Origin: Marmoricola endophyticus
GTDB taxonomy: Bacteria > Actinomycetota > Actinomycetes > Propionibacteriales > Nocardioidaceae
Direction of reading: 5' to 3'
Assembly: GCF_014644415.1 (NCBI RefSeq)
Contig: NZ_BMKQ01000001.1
Location: forward strand, 3,175,217 to 3,239,216
DNA: 64,000 nt
The first letter of the stretch is position 1, and each line of letters begins with the position of its first letter. A program made the translations under genes and the position numbers. The notes under the pieces were generated by a model. It was not told where the DNA came from and did no database searches. It worked only from the letters and a program-made list of their open reading frames with translations. This document shows positions 9,269 through 16,481 of this stretch, piece by piece.

Positions 9269-9856
9269 GTGACCGTCCGGCCCGCCACCCGCCTCAGCGC
9301 GGAGGACTGGGCCGTCGCGGGGCTGCACCTGCTGGAGGCCGAGGGGGTCGAGGCGCTGCAGATCAACCGGCTGTGCAGCGAGCTCGGTGTGACCCGGGGG
9401 AGCTTCTACTGGCACTTCGCCGACGTCGCCGAGCTCCGCTCGGCCGTGGCCGAGCGCTGGCGCGCCGAGACCCGCGCGGTCCTCGAGGAGCTCGGCCGTG
9501 TCGGCACGCTGCCGCCGGGCGAGCGGCTGGAGCTGATGACGCTGCGGCTGGTCGACGACTCCTGGTGGAGCGCCGAGCGGGCCGTCCGCGGGTGGGCCGC
9601 GACTGAAGACTCGGTCCGCACGGTCGTGGAGGAGTCCGACCGCTTCGCGCTGGACCTGCTGACCCGGACCCTGCAGGACGTCGGCCACGAGCCGCACGAG
9701 GCACGGGTCCGCGCCGGCCTGCTCGTGTACGCCGGGATCGGCTTCGCGCACGGCCGCAACGGCCTGCCCCGCCCGACCGAGCGCGAGGTGCGCACGATGA
9801 TGCGGGTCCTGGCCGGGCCCCCCGACCCGGAGCCGGACGTGGGGAAGGACGCATGA
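9269..9856 (+). CDS. TetR-family transcriptional regulator
   Basis: A 195-residue repressor-type protein with GTG start. The helix-turn-helix is at about residues 25-55 (EGVEALQINRLCSELGVTRG then SFYWHFADVAEL). The ligand-binding C-terminal half is unrelated to families I can name. It overlaps the pirin gene by four bases, so the two are co-translated, and it may respond to a redox or aromatic signal linked to pirin. No clear operator is visible in the 23-bp upstream gap. Confidence 0.88.
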   Translation: MTVRPATRLSAEDWAVAGLHLLEAEGVEALQINRLCSELGVTRGSFYWHFADVAELRSAVAERWRAETRAVLEELGRVGTLPPGERLELMTLRLVDDSWWSAERAVRGWAATEDSVRTVVEESDRFALDLLTRTLQDVGHEPHEARVRAGLLVYAGIGFAHGRNGLPRPTEREVRTMMRVLAGPPDPEPDVGKDA

Positions 9857-10758
9857 GCGAGCTGATCGAGCCGCGCGAGGTCCCGCTGGGCGGGCTCCGG
9901 GCGATGACGGTACGTCGTACCCTCCCGGCGCGAGGGCGCACCACCGTCGGCGCGTGGTGCTTCCTGGACCACTACGGGCCCGACGAGGTCGCCGAGACCG
10001 GCGGCATGGTCGTGGCGCCGCATCCCCACACGGGGCTGCAGACCGTGAGCTGGCTCTTCGAGGGGGAGATCGAGCACCGCGACTCCGCGGGCCACCGGGC
10101 GATGGTGCGGCCCGGCGAGGTCAACCTGATGACCGCCGGCCGCGGGATCAGCCACTCCGAGATCTCCCCGGACTCGACGCGCGTGCTGCACGGCGCGCAG
10201 CTGTGGGTGGTGCTGCCGGACGGGTCGCGCGCGGTCGACCCCGGCTTCGAGCACTACGCACCCGAGCCCGTCTCCGGCGACGGCTGGCGGGCGTGGGTGT
10301 TCCTCGGGGCGCTGCTGGGCTCGACGTCGCCGGTGACGACGTACACGCCGCTCACCGGCGCCGAGGTCACGCTCGAGGCGGGCACGACGCTGGAGGTCGC
10401 CCTCGACGCCGCGCACGAGCACGGGGTCCTGGTCGACGCCGGGACGCTGAGCGTCGACGGGTCACCGGTGCCGCCGTCCACGCTGGCGTACGTCGCCCCC
10501 GGCGCCACGTCGCTCGTGCTCACGGCAGGGACCGACGCGCGCGTGCTGGTCATCGGGGGCGAGCCGTTCGACGAGCAGATCGTCATGTGGTGGAACTTCG
10601 TGGGCCGCAGCCACGAGGAGGTCGTCGAGTACCGCGCCCAGTGGCAGGCGCTCCTCGCCGGCGAGGAGCAGGACCGCTTCACCCTGCCCGACGACGACCG
10701 GCACCCGACCATCCCGGCGCCCGAGCTGCCGCGCGGGGTGCGTCTGCGGTCGCGCTGA
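9853..10758 (+). CDS. Pirin-family protein
   Basis: A 301-residue double-cupin protein. The N-terminal cupin has the metal-binding pattern of pirins: PHPHTGLQTVSWLFEGEIEH followed by a second histidine stretch GRGISHSE. Bacterial pirins include quercetin 2,3-dioxygenases and modulators of central metabolism, and the actual activity here is unknown. The ATGA overlap with the TetR gene indicates one operon. It is followed by a composite family-1 repeat rather than a classical terminator. Confidence 0.88.
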   Translation: MSELIEPREVPLGGLRAMTVRRTLPARGRTTVGAWCFLDHYGPDEVAETGGMVVAPHPHTGLQTVSWLFEGEIEHRDSAGHRAMVRPGEVNLMTAGRGISHSEISPDSTRVLHGAQLWVVLPDGSRAVDPGFEHYAPEPVSGDGWRAWVFLGALLGSTSPVTTYTPLTGAEVTLEAGTTLEVALDAAHEHGVLVDAGTLSVDGSPVPPSTLAYVAPGATSLVLTAGTDARVLVIGGEPFDEQIVMWWNFVGRSHEEVVEYRAQWQALLAGEEQDRFTLPDDDRHPTIPAPELPRGVRLRSR

Positions 10759-10763
10759 CCGGT

Positions 10764-10914
10764 GGTCTCGTCGTCCTCCCCTTCGACAGGCTCAGGACAC
10801 CGCCTCGCTGCGCTCAGTTCGGGCTCGACCACCTCGCCTGCGGTCGCGGTAGCCGGTCTCGACAGGCGCGACCACCGGTGGTCGAGCAGCGCCAGCGACG
10901 AGCGCGTCGAGACC
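10764..10914. repeat. Family-1 palindromic repeat, composite copy
   Basis: A 151-bp intergenic copy between the pirin and epimerase genes. It begins GGTCTCGTCGTCCTCC and ends GTCGAGACC, with an inner GGTCTCGACAGGCGCGACC at 10856 and the palindrome CGACCACCGGTGGTCG at 10869-10884. It looks like two overlapping units. It shares the CCCTTCGACAGGCTCAGGAC block with the copies at 39130 and 48041. The remaining bases of the gap (10915-10973) show nothing recognisable beyond the epimerase leader. Confidence 0.75.
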
Positions 10915-10973
10915 CGGCGACGCAGGCACCTCCCGGACCGCATGACTCGGTCCGGCCTGGGCACGGGACGCGC

Positions 10974-11879
10974 ATGCGCGTACTCCTCACCGGTGGCACC
11001 GGCAAGGCCGGTCACCACGTCGTCCCGTACCTCCTCGAGCAGGGCCACACCGTCACCAACCTCGACCGGCGCCCGCTCGGCCTGGCCGGTGTGCAGGACC
11101 TGACGGCCGACCTGACCGACCTGGGGCAGGTCGTCTCGGCGATGCGGATGCCGGCCTCCCCGGACGACCTCGACCTGCCCGGCGACGAGCCGATCCCGCC
11201 GTACGACGCCGTCGTGCACCTCGCGGCCATCCCGCGGCCCTGGCTGAGCACCGACGCCGAGACGTACGCCAACAACGTGCTCTCGACCTACCACGTGCTC
11301 GAGGCGGCCGAGGCCGTCGGCATCGGCAAGGTGGTCTTCGCCTCGTCCGAGACGACGTACGGGATCTGCTTCGGCCGCGGCGACCGCAGGCCCGAGTACG
11401 TCCCCGTCGACGAGGAGCACCCGGTGGTGCCGGAGGACGCCTACGCGATGGCGAAGGTGGCCAACGAGGTGACGGCCCGCTCGTTCCAGCGGCGCACCGG
11501 GGCCGACGTCTACGGCCTGCGGATCAACAACGTCATCGAGCCGCACGAGTACGCCGAGCTGTTCCCCGGCTTCCTCACCGACCCCGCGCAGCGGCGCCGG
11601 AACCTGTTCGCCTACATCGACGTCCGCGACCTCGCCCAGGCGATCGACCGCTGCCTGACCACCGACGGGCTGGGCTTCGAGGTCTTCAACATCGCCAACG
11701 CCGACCACTCGGTCGCGGCGACGACCGACGAGCTGGTCCGGGACTTCTACGACGGTGTCGAGGTGCGCCGCGAGATGGGGGAGCGGGAGACGTTCTTCTG
11801 CATCGACAAGGCGCGCGAGCAGCTCGGCTACACGCCCCAGCACTCCTGGCGCGACGTCCTCGCCGACCCGCGCGGCTGA
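10974..11879 (+). CDS. NAD-dependent epimerase/dehydratase
   Basis: A 301-residue extended short-chain dehydrogenase. The nucleotide-binding loop is TGGTGKAGHHV at residues 6-16. The catalytic Ser and YxxxK are in SSETTYG and YAMAK, and the sugar-nucleotide-epimerase-like RINNVIEPHEY follows. The start at ATG 10974 puts the Rossmann strand at residue 2, as is usual in the family. The substrate is unknown; relatives act on uronates and nucleotide sugars. It stands alone, with a repeat upstream and the convergent VOC gene downstream. Confidence 0.85.
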   Translation: MRVLLTGGTGKAGHHVVPYLLEQGHTVTNLDRRPLGLAGVQDLTADLTDLGQVVSAMRMPASPDDLDLPGDEPIPPYDAVVHLAAIPRPWLSTDAETYANNVLSTYHVLEAAEAVGIGKVVFASSETTYGICFGRGDRRPEYVPVDEEHPVVPEDAYAMAKVANEVTARSFQRRTGADVYGLRINNVIEPHEYAELFPGFLTDPAQRRRNLFAYIDVRDLAQAIDRCLTTDGLGFEVFNIANADHSVAATTDELVRDFYDGVEVRREMGERETFFCIDKAREQLGYTPQHSWRDVLADPRG

Positions 11880-11897
11880 GGGTCGGCGTGCCGGCGA

Positions 11898-12284
11898 CTA
11901 CCGCACGTAGGCGCTGAGCTCGACGAGGTTGGCGTCGGGGTCGCGGACGTACACGCTGCGGATCGGGCCCATCGCGCCCGTACGGTCGACGGTGCCGCCT
12001 TCCTCGACCGGCACGCCCGCGGCCTCGAGCTCGTCCAGCACGGTGTCGAGGTCGTCGTCGACGACCAGGCAGACGTCCGCGCTGCCGGGGGTGGGCCGAG
12101 CCGCCTTCGGGTCGATCTCGTGTCCGGCCACGTGCAGGTTGATCTTGCTCGCGCCGAAGGTGAGCGCCGTACGCCCCTCGCCGAAGGTGACCACCCCCAT
12201 CCCGAGCACCCCCGAGTAGAACGCGAGCGTCGCGTCGAGGTCGGCGACGGTGAGGACGAGGTGGTCGAGCCGGTTGATCCGCAC
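11898..12284 (-). CDS. VOC-family (glyoxalase/dioxygenase fold) protein
   Basis: A 128-residue protein of the vicinal oxygen chelate fold. It starts [20 protein letters not shown] and ends [16 protein letters not shown], so the metal-binding His and Glu at the expected ends are present (DHLVL and NLVEL). Such single-module proteins are isomerases, extradiol dioxygenases or antibiotic-binding proteins; nothing here decides between these. It is divergent from the UPF0261 gene. A small palindrome (12320-12333) lies in the shared upstream region. Confidence 0.85.
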   Translation of the reverse strand: MRINRLDHLVLTVADLDATLAFYSGVLGMGVVTFGEGRTALTFGASKINLHVAGHEIDPKAARPTPGSADVCLVVDDDLDTVLDELEAAGVPVEEGGTVDRTGAMGPIRSVYVRDPDANLVELSAYVR

Positions 12285-12319
12285 CCCTCGATCCTGCCCC
12301 TGCCGCGGTGTCGGCGGCT

Positions 12320-12333
12320 GTGACTACAGTCAC
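12320..12333. promoter_or_regulatory. Palindrome between VOC and UPF0261 genes
   Basis: GTGACT-AC-AGTCAC has 6-bp perfect arms with a 2-bp spacer. It sits in the divergent intergenic region just before GTG 12338, which favours that codon as the start of the UPF0261 gene. It could be an operator for one or both genes. No regulator gene is adjacent. Confidence 0.35.
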
Positions 12334-12337
12334 CGGC

Positions 12338-13543
12338 GTGGGGTACGCGTACGTCGTCGGCACCGTCGACACCAAGGGTCGCGAGCTGACGTACGTCGCC
12401 GACCTGGTCCGCGCCGCGGGGGTCGAGGTGCGCACCGTCGACCTCACCACGGTCGAGGGGTGGGACTCCCCGGCGGACGTGACACCCGCCGACGTCGCGG
12501 GGACGGCGGAGGTCTTCACCGGCGAGCGCGGCAGCGCGGTGGCGGCGATGGCCGAGGCGTTCACCCGTCACGTCCTCGCGCTGCCCGCCGGCGAGCTGGT
12601 CGGGATCCTCGGCGCCGGCGGCTCCGGTGCGACCGCCCTGGTCACGCCGGCGATGCAGGCGCTGCCGGTCGGGCTGCCGAAGCTGATGGTGAGCACGATG
12701 GCGTCGGGCGACGTCGCGGCGTACGTCGGTGCCAGCGACATCGCGATGCTGCACTCGGTCACCGACGTCGGCGGGCTGAACCGGATCTCGCGCGTCGTGC
12801 TCGGCAACGCCGCGCACGCGCTGGCCGGGATGGTCGCGTCGCCCGTGCCCGAGGCCGAGCACCGCCCGGCGGTCGCGCTGTCGATGTTCGGCGTCACCAC
12901 GCCGTGCGTCACCGCGCTGGTCGACCGGCTCGAGGCCGACCACGACTGCCTGGTCTTCCACGCCACCGGCGCCGGTGGGCGGGCCATGGAGAAGCTGGTG
13001 GACGACCGGCTCGTGGCGGCGGTCCTCGACGTCACCACGACCGAGATCGCGGACGAGGAGGTCGGCGGCATCCTCACCGCCGGGCCCGACCGGATCGGGT
13101 CGGTGGCGCGCACGGAGACGCCGTACGTCGGCTCCTGCGGCGCGCTGGACATGGTCAACTTCGGCGCCCGAGAGAGCGTCCCCGAGCGGTTCGAGAACCG
13201 CTTGCTGCACGTCCACAACGCGCAGGTCACCCTGATGCGGACCACCGCGGAGGAGTGCGCGCACCTCGGCGCGGTGATCGCCGAGAAGCTCAACGCCTGC
13301 GACGGCCCGGTGCGCTTCCTGCTCCCCACCGGCGGGCTGTCGCTGATCGACGTCCCCGGTCAGCCGTTCCACGACCCCGAGGCCGACGAGGCGCTGTTCG
13401 CCGCGATCGAGGCGGGCGTACGCCAGACCGCCGACCGGGTCGTGCGCCGCGTCCCCGCCGCCGTGAACGACGACGAGTTCGTCGAGGCCGTGCTCGCCGC
13501 GCTGGCCGAGGTCGCCCCGACCCTCCAGGAGGACCCGCAGTGA
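12338..13543 (+). CDS. Tm-1-like ATP-binding domain protein (UPF0261)
   Basis: About 401 residues matching UPF0261, the family of the N-terminal half of the tomato Tm-1 virus-resistance protein. The start [16 protein letters not shown] is diagnostic. Glycine-rich nucleotide-site motifs are [15 protein letters not shown] and [15 protein letters not shown], and the end carries [31 protein letters not shown] 12308 is an alternative start 30 bases upstream. The stop overlaps the next gene's GTG. Function in bacteria is not established; the pairing with the next gene rebuilds the two halves of Tm-1. Confidence 0.87.
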   Translation: MGYAYVVGTVDTKGRELTYVADLVRAAGVEVRTVDLTTVEGWDSPADVTPADVAGTAEVFTGERGSAVAAMAEAFTRHVLALPAGELVGILGAGGSGATALVTPAMQALPVGLPKLMVSTMASGDVAAYVGASDIAMLHSVTDVGGLNRISRVVLGNAAHALAGMVASPVPEAEHRPAVALSMFGVTTPCVTALVDRLEADHDCLVFHATGAGGRAMEKLVDDRLVAAVLDVTTTEIADEEVGGILTAGPDRIGSVARTETPYVGSCGALDMVNFGARESVPERFENRLLHVHNAQVTLMRTTAEECAHLGAVIAEKLNACDGPVRFLLPTGGLSLIDVPGQPFHDPEADEALFAAIEAGVRQTADRVVRRVPAAVNDDEFVEAVLAALAEVAPTLQEDPQ

Positions 13544-14379
13544 CCCGACTGACGCGAGCAGATCTCGTCGCCCGCTACCAGGAGATGGCCGCCCGTGGCG
13601 AGCCGATCGTCGGCGGCGGTGCCGGCACCGGCCTCTCGGCCAAGTGCGAGGAGGCCGGCGGGATCGACCTGATCGTCATCTACAACTCCGGGCGCTACCG
13701 AATGGCGGGTCGCGGGTCGCTGGCCGGGCTGCTGGCCTACGGCAACGCCAACGAGATCGTCCTCGACATGGCGAAGGAGGTCATCCCGGTCGTCGAGCAC
13801 ACGCCGGTGCTCGCGGGAGTCAACGGCACCGACCCGTTCATGATCCGCGACGACCTGTTCCGCCGGCTGCGCGAGCTGGGCTTCGCCGGCATCCAGAACT
13901 TCCCCACCGTCGGGCTGATCGACGGCGTCTTCCGGGCCAACCTCGAGGAGACCGGGATGGGCTTCGCGCTCGAGGTCGACCTCGTCGCGGCAGCGCGGGA
14001 GGCCGAGCTGCTGACCACGCCGTACGTCTTCAGCGCCGACGACGCCGTCGCGATGACCCGCGCCGGCGCCGACATCATCGTGTGCCACATGGGGCTGACC
14101 ACCGGCGGCGCGATCGGCGCCGGCACCGCGAAGAGCCTCGACGAGTGCGTCGACCTCGTCGAGGAGTGGTCGGCAGCTGCTCTGGCCGAGCGCGACGACG
14201 TGCTGGTGCTCGTCCACGGCGGACCGGTGTCCTCGCCGGAGGACGCGACGTACGTCTTGTCCCGCACGACCCGCTGCCACGGTTTCTACGGCGCGAGCTC
14301 GATGGAGCGGCTGCCCACGGAGCAGGCGCTGACCGCGCAGACCAAGGCGTTCAAGCAGATCCGAAGAGAGGGAGCATGA
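13540..14379 (+). CDS. PEP-hydrolase-like TIM-barrel protein (Tm-1 C-terminal half)
   Basis: 279 residues, GTG start behind an excellent AGGAGG site. It belongs to the phosphoenolpyruvate hydrolase-like family, the TIM-barrel C-terminal half of Tm-1. It has [20 protein letters not shown] and [19 protein letters not shown] near the start, [15 protein letters not shown] in the middle, and [20 protein letters not shown] later. It is translationally coupled (GTGA) to the UPF0261 gene. In plants and fungi both halves are one protein; here they are two. The metabolic role is unknown, and an acyl- or aromatic-acid pathway is only a guess. Confidence 0.87.
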   Translation: MTRLTRADLVARYQEMAARGEPIVGGGAGTGLSAKCEEAGGIDLIVIYNSGRYRMAGRGSLAGLLAYGNANEIVLDMAKEVIPVVEHTPVLAGVNGTDPFMIRDDLFRRLRELGFAGIQNFPTVGLIDGVFRANLEETGMGFALEVDLVAAAREAELLTTPYVFSADDAVAMTRAGADIIVCHMGLTTGGAIGAGTAKSLDECVDLVEEWSAAALAERDDVLVLVHGGPVSSPEDATYVLSRTTRCHGFYGASSMERLPTEQALTAQTKAFKQIRREGA

Positions 14380-14380
14380 G

Positions 14381-14815
14381 ATGGCCAAGGCCTACTACAG
14401 CGCGGTGATCGCCGCGCCCGTCGACGAGGTGTGGGCGCTGGTCCGCGGGTTCAACGAGCTGCCCGAGTGGCACCCGGCGATCGCCGGCAGCGAGATCGTC
14501 GAGGGCACCGACGGCCAGCTCGGCGCCGTGCGACGGCTCGCGCTCGAGGGCGGCGGGAGCGTCAGCGAGAAGCTGCTGGCGATCGACGACGTCGCACGCT
14601 CGACGACCTACTGCTTCACCGACCCGGGCCCCTTCCCGGCGCGCTCGTACGTCTCGACCTACCGGCTCGCACCGGTGAGCGCGACCGGCGGCACCTTCAT
14701 GGAGTGGTACGCCGACTTCGACGCCGAGGCCGCGGACGAGGAGAAGCTGGCGAAGACCTTCGGCGGCGGCGTCTTCAAGGGCGGGATCGACGCGCTGGTC
14801 GAGCGGTTCGGCTGA
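14381..14815 (+). CDS. SRPBCC (polyketide cyclase/START-like) protein
   Basis: 144 residues with the START-like helix-grip fold signature: KAYYSAVIAAPVDEVWALVR, then FNELPEWHPAIAGSEI and the terminal FKGGIDALVERFG. It starts one base after the stop of the PEP-hydrolase-like gene, so it is the third gene of that operon. The family binds hydrophobic ligands or acts as cyclase or aromatase. The operon context suggests it handles the same unknown small molecule as its neighbours. Confidence 0.82.
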   Translation: MAKAYYSAVIAAPVDEVWALVRGFNELPEWHPAIAGSEIVEGTDGQLGAVRRLALEGGGSVSEKLLAIDDVARSTTYCFTDPGPFPARSYVSTYRLAPVSATGGTFMEWYADFDAEAADEEKLAKTFGGGVFKGGIDALVERFG

Positions 14816-14816
14816 C

Positions 14817-15530
14817 CTACTCGGCTCCGGGCCGCGGCGGCTTCCCGCCGCCGTCCTGGGAGCGCGCGGTGAAGTCCTCGCGGGAGTTGTCGTGCGGGAA
14901 CTCCCGCTCCGGCACCGCCGCGTCGAGCGCGGCGCACAACGGCTCCCACCCGTCGCCGGGCTGCCACTCGACCAGTCGCTCGGCGGGGACGGCGGCGCGG
15001 ACGTCGGCCAGCCACGCGTCGTACGCGGCCACGCCCAGGGCGGGGTCGTCCATCGCCTCGGCCGAGCCGAGGATCTGCTCCGCCAGGCTGCCGAACACCT
15101 CGACGAGCGCCTCCCGGTCCGCGGGGTCGGCCTCCTGCAGCCACGGCGGGCCCTCGCCGTCCCGCGGGGCCGCGCCGGAGGCGGCGTACCCGTGCATGGA
15201 CCGCATGTGCGGGAGCACCGTCGCCTCCATCGAGGACCACCAGGTCGCGGCGTCCTTGCGCCGCGTCAGCAGGATCTTCGCGTCGGGGAACACCTCGCTG
15301 ATCTCGCGCCAGTGGACGCACAGCGGGGTGTCGACGCCGGCGGCGTACCCGGCCAGGAAGCCGCGCCAGTCGACGCTCTCGCCGCGCGACGCCGCACGCC
15401 AGGTCACGGCGTCGTGCGGGCGGTGGAACATCTCGGTCATGTGGTAGCACCCCTCACCGGTGAGGTCGCGCAGCGCGTGGCTCAGCGACATCGTGCCGGT
15501 GCGGGGGAGTGCGGCGCCGATCAAGCGCAT
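14817..15530 (-). CDS. Sulfotransferase-family protein
   Basis: A 237-residue P-loop protein of the Sulfotransfer_4 type. The 5'-phosphosulfate loop is seen at the N terminus in IGAALPRTGTMSLSHAL, with later FPDAKILLTRRKDAATWWSS matching the 3'-phosphate-binding region. ATG 15530 has GAGAGGA upstream and puts the P-loop at the usual place; the reading frame continues upstream without support. It converges with the SRPBCC gene, the stops nearly touching (14815/14817). The acceptor is unknown. Confidence 0.8.
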   Translation of the reverse strand: MRLIGAALPRTGTMSLSHALRDLTGEGCYHMTEMFHRPHDAVTWRAASRGESVDWRGFLAGYAAGVDTPLCVHWREISEVFPDAKILLTRRKDAATWWSSMEATVLPHMRSMHGYAASGAAPRDGEGPPWLQEADPADREALVEVFGSLAEQILGSAEAMDDPALGVAAYDAWLADVRAAVPAERLVEWQPGDGWEPLCAALDAAVPEREFPHDNSREDFTARSQDGGGKPPRPGAE

Positions 15531-15547
15531 GGTGGGGTCCTCTCGTC

Positions 15548-16321
15548 TCACAGGTGGGACTGGGCGGTACGAGCGGCCTGCTCCGCGGCCTCGGCGGCGG
15601 GGCCGTGCCACGGCGCGCCGTGGCCGGGGAGGAGCGTGCCGGCCCCGGAGTCGCCGATGAGGTCCAGCGAGGCGAGCATCCCTGCGCGGTCGGCGTGGAA
15701 GAACCCGGGCAGCACCTGCGGCCCGGTGTCACGGGACAGCGCGTGCCCGGTCACCAGGGCGTCGCCGGTGATCAGGGCACCGGCGTCAGGGAGGTGCCAG
15801 CAGGTGTGGCCGCTGGTGTGCCCGGGCGTGGTCAGCGGGACGGGTCGGCCGGGCAGGTCGAGGGGTACGCCGTCGGGCGCGCCGCCGGCCGCGGGCAGCC
15901 GGGGGTGTGCCGTGGCACCGTGCCGGCTGACGTGGACCACCCACGGCAGCATCCCGTGCCGGTGCAGCCGTGGCAGCAGGTCGCGCGGCCCGGTGTTCTC
16001 GGTGACCTCGCCGTGCAGGTGCGCGACCTCGGCCTCCCCGGTGAGGACGGGGACGTCCCGGCCGCCGACGAGCTCCGCGACCCCGCCGACGTGGTCGACG
16101 TGCCCGTGGGTGACGAGCACGGCGGCGAGGTCCGCGAGCCGCAGGCCGAGGGCCTCCGCGCTGCCGCGGACGGCGGCGGCGTACCCGGGGTAGCCGGCGT
16201 CGACCAGCGTCCACGCCGCACCTCGACGCGGGGCGCCGTCGGTGAGGATCGTCCAGCCCGCCGCCTGCCCCTCGACGTGGTGCACGCCGGACGTGACGGG
16301 AGTGGTGACGGTGCTGATCAT
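15548..16321 (-). CDS. MBL-fold metallo-hydrolase
   Basis: 257 residues with the metallo-beta-lactamase fold zinc ligands VLVTHGHVDHVGG, then TTPGHTSGHTCWHL, GDALVTG and LLPGHGAPW. These make a binuclear zinc hydrolase of the glyoxalase II / lactonase kind. ATG 16321 is chosen; the open frame extends upstream into the hairpin region and is unlikely to be translated. It lies 17 bp upstream of the sulfotransferase gene on the same strand, so the two probably form a small operon downstream of the lon terminators. Confidence 0.85.
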   Translation of the reverse strand: MISTVTTPVTSGVHHVEGQAAGWTILTDGAPRRGAAWTLVDAGYPGYAAAVRGSAEALGLRLADLAAVLVTHGHVDHVGGVAELVGGRDVPVLTGEAEVAHLHGEVTENTGPRDLLPRLHRHGMLPWVVHVSRHGATAHPRLPAAGGAPDGVPLDLPGRPVPLTTPGHTSGHTCWHLPDAGALITGDALVTGHALSRDTGPQVLPGFFHADRAGMLASLDLIGDSGAGTLLPGHGAPWHGPAAEAAEQAARTAQSHL

Positions 16322-16380
16322 GGGTGCATCGCTGGTCACCGTACGCCGGGCGCCGACGGTGCGGTTGACCACGGTATGCA

Positions 16381-16432
16381 GACGAACCCGCACTGCCGGT
16401 GGGTGATGACCCATGGGCAGTGCGGGTTCGTC
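16381..16432 (-). terminator. Hairpin 2 downstream of lon
   Basis: A perfect 17-bp inverted repeat (16381-16397 against 16416-16432, arm GACGAACCCGCACTGCC). The loop can itself pair over five bases (TGGGT/ACCCA). No run of T follows, as is common in high-GC actinobacteria. It is the second of two adjacent strong hairpins separating lon from the downstream hydrolase gene. Confidence 0.7.
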
Positions 16433-16437
16433 GTGGT

Positions 16438-16477
16438 GTCTGCGGGTCGCCCTGCATGCCGTGGGCAACCCGCAGAC
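16438..16477 (-). terminator. Hairpin 1 downstream of lon
   Basis: Arms GTCTGCGGGTCGCCC (16438-16452) and GGGCAACCCGCAGAC (16463-16477) pair at 14 of 15 positions around a 10-nt loop. It starts four bases after the lon stop codon, a usual place for a terminator, and is followed by a second long hairpin. Confidence 0.7.
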
Positions 16478-16481
16478 CGGC

